Shown piece by piece: positions 1 to 7,906 of a DNA stretch of 14,857 nt. Within the stretch, counting starts at the first letter, position 1. The number at the start of each line of letters is the position of its first letter. Made by a program: the position numbers and the translations under genes. This DNA comes from Brugia malayi (Eukaryota; Nematoda; Chromadorea; Rhabditida; Onchocercidae), in the NCBI RefSeq assembly GCF_000002995.4, contig NW_025062410.1, forward strand, positions 1 through 14,857. The letters run 5' to 3'. A model generated the notes under the pieces. The model did not search any database. It was not told where the DNA came from and was given only the letters and a program-made list of their open reading frames with translations.

Positions 1-330
1 TATGAATGGAAATTTTTAGGAGAGTTTGACGGGCTACATGATTATTCTGTTATGGTATTGGAGAATTGTATGTATAAATGCTTATTCAGATGGGAGTGGC
101 AAAGTACGTAGATTGATAACCTATGTCCACGTATAATAACACAGGATAGTAATAACAATAGGATATAAAAAATACGTACAGTGATATGATAATGGCAGTC
201 ACTATTTAATCCTATACACTAAATAATTCCATTTCAGTTGCTAATATCGCATTGTTGCAAATAATTTATGCAAAGCAGTTGTGATATTTTTTGCACAATT
301 TTATTCCATTCTGCTTCAATTTTTTTACAT
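1..330 (-). repeat. Array unit 0: conserved 5'-flank block
   Basis: This block aligns by eye with 4245-4560, 9295-9610 and 13138-13454, each of which lies about 250-560 bases upstream of the first coding exon of a zinc-finger gene on the minus strand. Shared landmarks include a segment reading ttcagatggg near 88 and the stretch atttatgcaaagcagttgtg near 263. The frames are not preserved between copies, so it is probably non-coding flank rather than an exon. By spacing, the unit 0 zinc-finger gene should begin roughly 250-300 bases to the left of the window. Confidence 0.7.
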
Positions 331-407
331 TTTCAATGATTTCAGCAAATCTTTCTAATCTTTGGTTTGGACTTCATTTTCAAATTTGTTTTGTCAAATT
401 TGCTATG

Positions 408-545
408 TACATGTGTAAATTAAGCTTATTAAAATATTTTGTAACATATAATGTGATGAAGATAGCTGTCAAATGAGTACCAATTGATATTTCTAACACT
501 TTATCAACCTTTCAAATTTAAACCATAATAAAAAAAAAAAAAAAG
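408..545. repeat. Direct repeat, copy 1 of an intra-unit duplication
   Basis: It matches 1010-1165 through shared stretches such as acatataatgtgatgaag, agctgtcaaatga and atcaacctttcaa, in the same order and orientation. Single copies of the block occur at about 4745-4860 in unit 1 and 9760-9920 in unit 2. The doubling is therefore specific to unit 0, and probably followed a local duplication of about 600 bases. It ends in a run of A at 530-544. Confidence 0.7.
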
Positions 546-1009
546 AAAATAAAAGCGGTGGTCTTTTTTTAAACAATAATAACAGGATAGTGATAATGAA
601 TAATGTTTTGAGAAAGAAATGAATGATGATTATTTGATCATAATTTAAATGAAATGTTTTCTTTTTAAACTTTCTTCATCAATAAACTTTTTTTCTCATT
701 CAGCATTTTTTGATTCATTCTTTATTTAAATGGTGGATGAGATATAACAGAAGAAAGTGGAAGATAATTTGACTTATTTTCTTCATCTCTATTTAAAAAA
801 AAAAGAAACTGTTAGTGAACGGAATATCATACACTAATTATCTTGTTATTAAAAAGTTTTGGGTTTATTCTTATTAGTAGTTGATCCGGCTTTCGCTAAT
901 CTGTTATCTATTAATCTAATATGTGAAGATACATGGAAGAAAACTGCAGCCGTAATTCGTGGAGAAAATAAATAAATATTCCGTTTGAACCCCATTTTCG
1001 GTGTATATG

Positions 1010-1165
1010 TGTGTAAATAAAGCCTATTAAATTTTTATAGTTATCGTATATAACATATAATGTGATGAAGGTAGCTGTCAAATGAATACAGTTGATAATT
1101 TCTAATACTGATCAACCTTTCAACCAAAATCCTAACCGTAATGAAACTAGAAAAGAAAAAAGAAA
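1010..1165. repeat. Direct repeat, copy 2 of an intra-unit duplication
   Basis: Second copy of the block at 408-545. In this copy the repeat runs straight into the conserved exon-like block at 1182-1361, as the single copies do in units 1 and 2. This is therefore the ancestral position, and 408-545 is the added copy. Confidence 0.7.
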
Positions 1166-1181
1166 AAGATGGTGGTAAAGA

Positions 1182-1361
1182 TCACTGACTGAGAGTGAGA
1201 TTAGTAATGAGAAGCATTGGTTGCGTCCAATAATCATTTGCACAATATCTGGTTGGCATCACTTGAAATGCTGACCCTGAAGGTATCAGTCCGCCATCTA
1301 TGGCTATATAATTGCTAGAGTTGCCTAGCGGCTCTACACGACAAGCTCGGACTAGAACTAT
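1182..1361 (-). other. Candidate coding exon of an unrecognised gene (unit 0 copy)
   Basis: On the minus strand this is open for 59 codons between a TAA at 1364-1362 and a TGA at 1184-1182. The start of the frame reads VRACRVEPLGNSSNYIAIDG. The unit 1 copy (4858-5020) reads VRACRVEPLGNSSGYIAMDG. Across these codons most of the base changes fall in third positions or are otherwise silent (GTA/GTG, CCG/CCT, CTA/TTG, AGC/AGT, TAT/TAC), which is the signature of a protein kept by selection. The unit 1 copy has a tttcag acceptor directly before this segment; here that acceptor is altered, the nearest candidate being a weak tag at 1360-1358, so this copy may be broken. I do not recognise the family. 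It lies upstream of the off-window zinc-finger gene on the same strand and may be an upstream exon of it or part of a neighbouring gene. Confidence 0.5.
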
Positions 1362-1992
1362 TTATAATTTTCACCGTAAAACTTGAGAAGGTCAATTTGT
1401 CTTTACAAAAATGGATAGTGACAAGATATAATTTATACATTTTAAACATGCGTTCTCGTAGTTTTCTTTAATGAATTTTAAGCAAATTCAAATAACCTGC
1501 AAAATCTTTTTTGAGTCGTTTATTTCAAGAGCCAATATGAGCAGTCATTTATTTCAAGCATCATTTTGACAAATTCAAACCGTGATTTAACATTATTCCA
1601 ATCGACATGTTAAGTATAAATCATCATCCAAACGAGCATATAGAAGGTGAGGCACATCAATTCCTGAACTAAGTATAAAAACAGTGCTTTTAACGATTCG
1701 TCTTTCATCCTCTTTCCGATATTGAATATCGACATATAGTGTAAATGATATGTAATTCAATTAACTGAAATTCATCTGCATTATTTTGGCTAACAAATTG
1801 TCACAGTCAGTGAACAAACGATTTAGTAGGCTTTTTAAATGATTTAATCTATCATCATTTAATAACTAATAAAAAGACAACTAATATAACAAAACCTATT
1901 CCAAGGAAAAACCTAAAAATACAAATGAACTTTCCATTTGGAAAACTTTTGATTTCGGAATTTGAAATTGAAAATATTAAGGAAAAACTTAC
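1362..1992. other. Intron-like or intergenic stretch of unit 0
   Basis: No open frame of useful length. It contains two blocks strongly conserved with unit 1: about 1536-1622 (compare 5218-5305) and about 1664-1725 (compare 5326-5385). In these blocks the frames are not preserved and changes show no third-position bias, so regulatory or recently duplicated non-coding DNA is more likely than exons. A ttttgcag acceptor is visible on the minus strand near 1498-1506, but the unit 1 copy lacks it. Confidence 0.5.
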
Positions 1993-2127
1993 CCAAATGA
2001 GAAAGGTTTGTAAACGAAACAACTTTCGCACACATCCCAGTCAGATCCAACCGGTTTCAAAAGTGTAGGCATCCATGATTTCTTTATTTTTTTTAAGTTC
2101 TAAAGAATTAGTCACATTTATTTTAAT
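1993..2127 (-). other. Candidate first exon of an unrecognised gene (unit 0 copy)
   Basis: On the minus strand the homology with unit 1 begins exactly at a cag acceptor (2130-2128), and the block ends at a consensus donor, GG|gtaagttt, whose first intron base is 2992 minus 1000, that is 1992. An ATG at 2072-2070 opens a frame that begins MPTLLKPVGSDWDVCESC and stays open to the donor. Unit 1 has the same frame with MPTLLKPVGSDWDMCEGC. The donor phases differ by one base between the copies (a 4-base length difference near the exon end), so at least one copy cannot encode the ancestral protein. The exon might be the start of the gene whose later exon lies at 1182-1361. No family recognised. Confidence 0.4.
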
Positions 2128-2956
2128 CTGTTTAAAAGAAATTTTTTTTTTTTACATTTATAGTAAGCAAGCTGTTGCGTTTCCTTTTTGATCCATTTAG
2201 AGATCCGAGATAATTTTAAGGTAATAGAATAATTTTTGAAGCCTGATTTGAATAGTTCTTACCTTTCAACAAACTCTTTAACTTTGAATGATATTTGTCT
2301 CTGTGTAAATTATTTGCCACTTTGCATTTAACTGATTCCATCACTGCGTTTTAAGTAAAAAAGAGGACAAGGAATTATTTCCATCGTACGACTTTTCTAG
2401 TTGCAACTAAGTCCACAATTTCATAAATTTACAGCATGTTGGAGATCATAAGGACCTTCCTGACAACAGATTTTGCATAAAAATACTTATAATCAACCCT
2501 ATACTATGCAGCAAACAATGAATAAATAAAAGCAAATAATGTATAAGTGAGATGCAGCCAAGAATGTAAATGATATGTTGTGATTAAGATGATTCTTTTC
2601 TTTCCCAAAAATTTATTTCTATTTTATTCATACAATAATCGAGGGAGGAATACATATGAGCAATTTCATTTTATTAGTAATTGAACACTATCGATACTTA
2701 TTTGCAAATATCTCGTGCATAGCACACATGGCTACTTGCAAATGAAATCAATGGATGAAGCTAATGTTGAGAAATGCGTTACAGGAATCAAAACAGTGAA
2801 CGAAATGACCTTAATATGCATATAAGATAAAAGATATCAACAGCAGCTTGTCAACAAAAAAAAGGAATATGTAACTAGAATTTGATCAATCCAAAATATA
2901 AATAATCAACGACTACAGAAATAGCAAAGCATTTCTTTTTTTAAGGTGTGCAAGGT
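2128..2956. other. Spacer between unit 0 flank and unit 1 gene
   Basis: AT-rich, no gene seen. The part from about 2620 to 2940 is the 3' flank of the unit 1 zinc-finger gene. It shares blocks with the 3' flank of unit 2, for example aataatcgag near 2634 and 7612, aaatgaaatnaatggatgaag near 2740 and 7533, and atataaataatcaa just downstream of the stop codons. The first two of these occur in swapped order in unit 2, showing rearrangement. On the minus strand AATAAA signals occur near 2610-2630, about 330 bases past the stop codon. Confidence 0.5.
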
Positions 2957-3993
2957 TTAATGATTCTGCATGTGAAATTTCAAGCCATTTTTTGTCTGAA
3001 AATCTTTACTGCATACAGTACAGTGATAGACAGGTCTATTCACATCATGAGTTCCCATGTGAGACTGCAAATGGTGTTTATGTGTGAAACTTTTCCTGCA
3101 TGTTGGACAACTGTACGGCTTTTCACCGGTATGAATCATCATATGTTTTTTCATATTACCGGGTTCAGTGAAACTTTTCCTGCATATCGGACAACTGTAC
3201 GGCTTTTCACCGGTATGAATCATCATATGTCTTTTCATATCCACGAACTGAGTGAAATTCTTTTTGCATATTGAACAACTGTACGGCTTCTCATTGGCAT
3301 GAAACATCATATGCTTTTTCATATAACTGAACTGAGTAAAATTCTTCTTACATAATGAACAACTGTACGGCTTCTCACGGGTATGAGTCATCATATGTCT
3401 ATTATATTGTAGGAGTCAGTGAAATTCTTTTTGCATGTCGGGCAACTGTACAGCTTTTCACCGGTATGAATCATCATATGTTTATTCATATACTGGAGTC
3501 AGTGAAATTCTTTTTGCATATCGGACAACTGCACGGCTTCTCACCGGTATGAGTTATCAACATCCTTCATATGTGTTACTTCCTTTTGACATATATTGCA
3601 ATGCTGTTTCCTTCCCGCCCTTCTTTCTTCCTTTGATAGTTCCATTACTTTCATGACTGTTTCGATTGGAATTCGTTCATCACTGACTTTTGAAGCGGTT
3701 AAATCCAATGGTTTTGTTTGAAGCAATTGCAGTTCAATTTCCTCTTCATCCTTTCTTTCCATTGATAAGCCTTGTAATGCATCTCTTTTTTCTTTTGATA
3801 TTGATAAATCCAATGGTTCTGTTTGATCCGTTTGCGCTGCCTCAAATGATATGATATTATCAATTTCACACTGTGTAAAATTTTAAATCCGACGGTATTG
3901 TAGCGCTATGCTGTATTTTTAAATTTAAGTACTTACGGTTGTTTGAATATTGCTCAGTTGGAAGACGAAGAAGAATAAATAGATGAAACGCAT
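2957..3993 (-). pseudogene. C2H2 zinc-finger gene, unit 1, frameshifted
   Basis: Two coding exons are visible: 3993-3937 (19 codons, leader beginning MRFIYLFFFVF) and 3870-2957, separated by a 66-base intron with donor gtaagt and acceptor ttttacacag. The large exon first encodes an acidic and basic region with two CtBP-type motifs, PLDLS (residues 38-42) and PLDLT (73-77). Seven C2H2 fingers follow. Three frame breaks interrupt it: one where the N-terminal part meets finger 1 (about 3541-3556, giving a TGA at 3543-3541), a one-base loss in finger 1 (about 3490), and another in finger 2 (about 3400-3405). Fingers 3 to 7 (3394-2957) are open. Two of the linkers have also drifted from TGEKP (TREKP and ANEKP). 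As it stands only a 128-residue finger-free product could be made. Sequencing errors cannot be excluded, but three breaks within 150 bases plus drifted linkers favour true decay. On family knowledge, the ancestral gene was a DNA-binding regulator. Confidence 0.85.
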
Positions 3994-4020
3994 GTCAATG
4001 AGAATAATTTGTTGTTAATT
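3994..4020 (-). other. 5' untranslated stub behind a tttcag acceptor (unit 1)
   Basis: A near-ideal nematode acceptor, gtttttcag, sits at 4029-4021 on the minus strand, 27 bases before the ATG at 3993. Units 2 and 3 have the same arrangement with a 34-base stub. The site either joins an upstream non-coding exon or accepts a trans-spliced leader; the sequence alone does not decide. The stub differs in length between units whereas the 57-base coding part does not, which supports the chosen ATG. Confidence 0.6.
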
Positions 4021-4029
4021 CTGAAAAAC

Positions 4030-4857
4030 ATTTAAATTTACTGACGGTTGCTTCTAAAGAATAATATCGCTGCTGTTTGACAAATGAGCAAAGGAGATAT
4101 TTCTTCAAGTAAATGCTTTTCTAAATATATTAGATTATTTACAAATTTGTCATCTAATTCCAAAATCCTTGTCATAACTCAAAAGTTTGAAAAGTGGTAG
4201 CATCTGCTATCGAAATGAATGAAACAGAACATCCTGAATGAAAACTGTAGGAGAGTCTGACAGAAGCCAACCGATCAATTCTGTTGGGTATTGTTAGATA
4301 ATCGCATGTATAAGTTCTCATTCAGATGGGAGTGGCAAACTATACGTGTATTGATAACTTACGTCCGCGTATAATAACATATTTATAGTTATAATAATAG
4401 AATATATATTAGTGTATAGTAAAATGACAATAGCAGTCATTGTTTAATCCTTTATACTCAATGATTTCTTTTCAGCTTCTGCATTGGTTGTTATAAATAA
4501 TTTATGCAAAGCAGTTGTGACATTTTTTGCAATTTTATTTCATTTCATTTCAATGTTCCCAGATTTTCAAATCTTTGGGAATATTAACGTGAGTGGAAGA
4601 CTGCTGCATCTTTGGGAATATTAGCGTGAGTGAAAACTGCTACATTTTGTTGCATCTCCTATAATTGGTAATACTGATTTACAAATTCATCCAGTCTTTC
4701 GCTCGGACTTCATTTTTAAACTTAATTTTCAAATTTGCTTTGTGTTAGGCTTAAATTATGCTTATTAAAATTTTTTACGGTCATCGTATATAACATATAA
4801 TGTGACAAACTTAACAATCAAATGAATACCAACTGAAAAAAAAAAGACGATAGTAAA
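4030..4857. other. 5' flank of unit 1 zinc-finger gene
   Basis: No gene is seen. The part 4245-4560 is the flank block shared with units 0, 2 and 3; 4571-4644 holds a 37-base tandem duplication; 4745-4860 is the single copy of the block doubled in unit 0. Short open frames in one unit carry stops in the others, so coding use is unlikely. The promoter should lie here or beyond, but no specific element stands out from the general AT-richness. Confidence 0.5.
4571..4644. repeat. 37-base tandem duplication
   Basis: Two back-to-back copies, 4571-4607 and 4608-4644, both starting atctttgggaatatta and differing at a handful of positions. Units 2 and 3 contain one copy (near 9619 and 13465), so this is a unit 1 event. 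Confidence 0.85.
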
Positions 4858-5020
4858 GTCCTATCAGTAATCAGCAACGTCGGTTCCGTCCAATAACGTT
4901 CCACAATGCCTGGTTGCATCACTTGAAATGCTGAATGGGAATAATCGGTTTGCCATCCATGGCTATGTAACCACTAGAGTTGCCCAAAGGCTCCACACGA
5001 CAAGCTCGGACTGGAATTAT
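4858..5020 (-). pseudogene. Candidate coding exon of an unrecognised gene (unit 1 copy, frameshifted)
   Basis: It starts right after a tttcag acceptor (5026-5021) and reads IIPVRACRVEPLGNSSGYIA, continuing to a TGA at 4921-4919. A one-base difference from unit 0 near 4930-4940 shifts the frame; in the other frame the homology goes on with FQVMQPGIVERYWTEPTLL, matching unit 0 residues FQVMPTR and YWTQPMLLIT. Silent third-position differences between the units show former selection as protein. The YWTEPTL segment is also recognisable in unit 2 (9920-9968), in the form CYWTEPTLF. No family recognised. It is upstream of the unit 1 zinc-finger gene on the same strand and could be a lost upstream exon or the end of a neighbour. 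Confidence 0.5.
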
Positions 5021-5819
5021 CTGAAATCCCTCATTGTAAAACTCTTTCAAAATTAAAGGTATATATAAGAAGTACAGAGAGGACAGGCTTCAATTTGTTC
5101 TGATAAATAAGGATGGTAACAAGATATAACTTATACATATTTCGCATATTTCCTCGTCATCTTCTTTAATTGAAATTTAAACAAATTCAAATAACTTACA
5201 AAAAAGAATAAGTCAAATGTGAGCAGTCGTTTATTTCAAGCATCACTTTGGCAAATTCAAACCGTGATTTAACATTATTCCAATCGACATGTTAAGTATA
5301 AATAATTATCCAAACATCACATCCTGAACTAAGTACAAAACAATGCTTTTAACAATTCGTTTTTCATCCTCTTTCTGATATTGGCATGCAGTGTAGCACG
5401 AAATTAATTTAGTTATTTCTGGATTTGATCTTTAAATATATTTTATACTAGTGATTTTATGCATAATAATTTGCAACATTACAGTCAACTTCCTTTTTTT
5501 CTTACTTATTCGAGTGTCGAACTATTCGTTATCAATGATTGAATAAGTTAATGACTAAAAATGATATTTAATTCGATCAACTGTAATTCATATATTTTCT
5601 ATCAAATATCGACTACCGGCTGGCTAGTAAATCGTTACAGTCACAGGCGATTTAACAGACTTTTTAAAAATGAATTAATTCATCCATTATTTAATGCCTA
5701 GTAAGAAAACAATTAATATAATAAAATCTATTAAAAAAAAAAAAAAAAAAAACGATGAAAATATAAATGAAATTTTCACTTAGGAATCGACGAAATTGAA
5801 GATATTAAGGAAAACTTAC
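5021..5819. other. Intron-like or intergenic stretch of unit 1
   Basis: No convincing frame. Two blocks (about 5218-5305 and 5326-5385) are strikingly similar to unit 0 but without coding-type substitutions. An A run of about 20 bases lies at 5732-5752. If 5820-5948 and 4858-5020 belong to one gene, this is the intron between them, possibly with exons that I cannot see. Confidence 0.45.
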
Positions 5820-5948
5820 CTAAAAAAGGCATGTAAGCGAAACAACCTTCGCACATATCCCAATCAGATCCAACCGGTTTCAAAAGTGTAGGCATTCATG
5901 ATTTCTTTATTTTTTAAGTTCTAAAGAATTAGTCACATTTCTTTTAAT
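5820..5948 (-). other. Candidate first exon of an unrecognised gene (unit 1 copy)
   Basis: Bounded by a cag acceptor (5951-5949) and a consensus donor, TTTAG|gtaagttt (intron from 5819). An ATG at 5895-5893 gives 25 codons beginning MPTLLKPVGSDWDMCEGC; the sequence before it has stops and would be untranslated. Similarity to unit 0 starts exactly at the acceptor, as expected if an exon boundary is being preserved, although the untranslated part is about as conserved as the coding part. The CxxC pair is visible but too little is present to name a domain. Confidence 0.4.
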
Positions 5949-7355
5949 CTGATAGAAAAACGATGTAAAGAGTTGCTAAATTTGGAAAAACTTAGCGAAA
6001 TGTTTAACCTTTAACAAAATATATAATCTGATAACTCAGTAGCACTACATTTCTTAGCAACTAATAAAATGAATTTGATTACTGACTCCAATTGACATTT
6101 GTTATTAAGAAGTGTTTTCATTTTAAAACCATATTTTAAATTCTTTCTTAGAAAAATTTTTAAAAAAATAAATTAAATTATCAAATCTTCCGTAAAATTT
6201 TGCTTCCACAACAATTATTTCATTCTTATTTATGAATTTATATATAAATAAAAAAGGAGGTTATTCACCATTTTCTTTTTTATTTTTTATTTGATTTAAA
6301 TAATTAGGTACATAAAATTTACTAAAGCGCACAAAGTTATCGCTTCTGGTAATATCCAAAAAGCTATGATCTCTAATGATTAACATGATATTACAATTTC
6401 TATATTTCCAGTAGAAATAAATTATAAAATGAAATTGGCAATTTTCTGCTTTTTTCAATGTCAAATGTGATATGCAAAGATGTTTAAAGGCATTGAAATT
6501 TAAAGGTAATGAAATGAAAAGAATAAAAAATAATTACTTCAAAATTTTCGTTCATTTATTCGAAGCTAATTAAATTGTTAATTTAAATACAAAAATTTCC
6601 AAAATATATAATTTAATGCACTTTCTCTGAAAAAGATTTCTTTTTAATTCAATCGACGAAAGAGTGTTCAAGTTTACTTCAATCTAAAAAGATAGAAATC
6701 TTTAATCCGTTGCAACCTCAATGACAACAAGATTTTTAATTATATACTTAAAGGATAATGAAAAAATGAATAGTGATATTTCATCTTCTTCACTGAAATG
6801 TTTCGATAAGTTATTTTTTCGTGCTCAAATTTGAAATAAATATTAGCAGTAATTTCACAAGTTTTATTCAACCTACACAAACCTTATTTACTCATCAAAA
6901 CAAGTCTGTTGCGCTATAGAGCTAATCACTCCTTTAATTACATTCCTTTTTTATGTCACAAAAATTTTCGTCACGCAATAAATAATGATAGTCATAAATG
7001 CAGAATGAAAGAAAAAAGGTCAGTTATGGAAATTGAAGTAAATTTAACTCAAAAGATCACTTATGTCAAGTCAGGATTTTGTGGTTATATTCAATGAAAT
7101 CCAATATTATTTAATAAAGAAAAGTTTTTACGATTTGTATTAGTAGGATTATGCAATGTGAGAATTATTAACATTATGAATATTTTGCTCCAGCAGAAAT
7201 AGTTGCACAGACATATTTGATCTTTATGGCACAATGTTTCCTTATATAACTCTTCAAGTGTTTCATCCATTCGAAGCATTTATTAGTTGCCAACCAATTA
7301 TTCGGTCATTTCACAATAGAAATATCAGAGCTTATTTCTATTTAACCTGCACGCT
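5949..7355. other. AT-rich spacer without a clear gene
   Basis: No homology to the array units was noticed and no strong splice-bounded frame was found. Open frames at 6261-6464 (minus), 6909-7097 (plus) and 7091-7279 (minus) lack independent support. The plus-strand frame at 6909 contains NYIPFL followed by a segment weakly resembling the exon candidate at 10759-10970; see the findings. Many short A and T runs and the low complexity argue for intergenic DNA. Confidence 0.5.
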
Positions 7356-7440
7356 TTAACGATTCCGCATATGTGGTTTCAAGTCGGGTTTAATTCAAAA
7401 AACTTTACTAGCTAATGCTGTTATTCACTGATGGATTCAC
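7356..7440 (-). pseudogene. Zinc-finger gene 3'-end remnant
   Basis: The segment aligns with the last finger and stop codon of the unit 2 gene (compare 7909-7995): on the minus strand it ends MRNR-stop where unit 2 has MRNH-stop, and shares tttcaag and aaactttac-type stretches in order. A stop codon falls where the second cysteine should be, and a one-base shift precedes the helix, so it is non-functional. It marks a further unit, mostly deleted, between units 1 and 2. Confidence 0.7.
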
Positions 7441-7826
7441 TACTGGGTTAGATTATCAAATATTTTTAGTGAATGGAATTTTGAACGCAAATAGAGTAAC
7501 TGAAACAGAATTCTGAATGCGAATCGACAAATGAAATGAATGGATGAAGTTTTCATTGCAAATTGCGTAGTTAACTTTATGGTATCCATGTTGTTTATGC
7601 AATAATCGAGTAAGCAATTTAATTTCATTAATAATTTAACAACAGCAATATTAATTTCCAAGTTCTTCATGCATAGCATACAAGGTACCACGTAGGAACG
7701 GTTAGGGAACTTATTTATTCTAACAAAAACAAATATACATATATGACCAAGACGCGGAACTATAACAACAATAACAGCGAGAGATAAAGAGTTATCTAAC
7801 AAATAAAGAAGTGATAGAAAAATTGA
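7441..7826. other. 3' flank of unit 2 gene, diverged from unit 3
   Basis: The part 7740-7826 is clearly related to 11583-11669 (tatgaccaaga, actataacaacaataa, caaataaaga) but with many substitutions and small indels, unlike the apparently perfect identity that starts at 7827. It is also related in part to the 3' flank of unit 1. A minus-strand AATAAA lies at 7719-7714, about 190 bases past the unit 2 stop codon, and is a candidate polyadenylation signal. Confidence 0.6.
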
Positions 7827-7906
7827 CTGATGAAAAATATAAATAATCAATAATAACAGGAATAGCAATGCGTATTTAATTGAAAATAAGACGTAAAGCG
7901 TAATTT

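Larger units (their letters stand above)
331..1181. other. Unit 0 flank, no gene seen
   Basis: AT-rich sequence without a convincing coding region. It contains two related copies of a roughly 140-base block (see 408-545 and 1010-1165) separated by about 460 bases that have no clear counterpart in the other units, including several short A and T runs. The open frame at 291-476 on the plus strand is not maintained in the other units and is not treated as a gene. Confidence 0.6.

Noticed and set aside
528..545. A-run as a retroposon tail
   Set aside because: Similar runs are scattered through the window as expected for this base composition, and no element body was found.
2948..3656. Three overlapping plus-strand open frames opposite the unit 1 fingers
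   Set aside because: Antisense shadows of the same finger repeat; frames change with each indel of the pseudogene.
6261..6464. 67-codon minus-strand frame
   Set aside because: No second copy, no strong splice site, and AT-rich codons; compatible with chance.
7091..7279. 62-codon minus-strand frame containing several cysteines
   Set aside because: No homologous copy in the other units and no convincing exon borders, so it cannot be told from chance.
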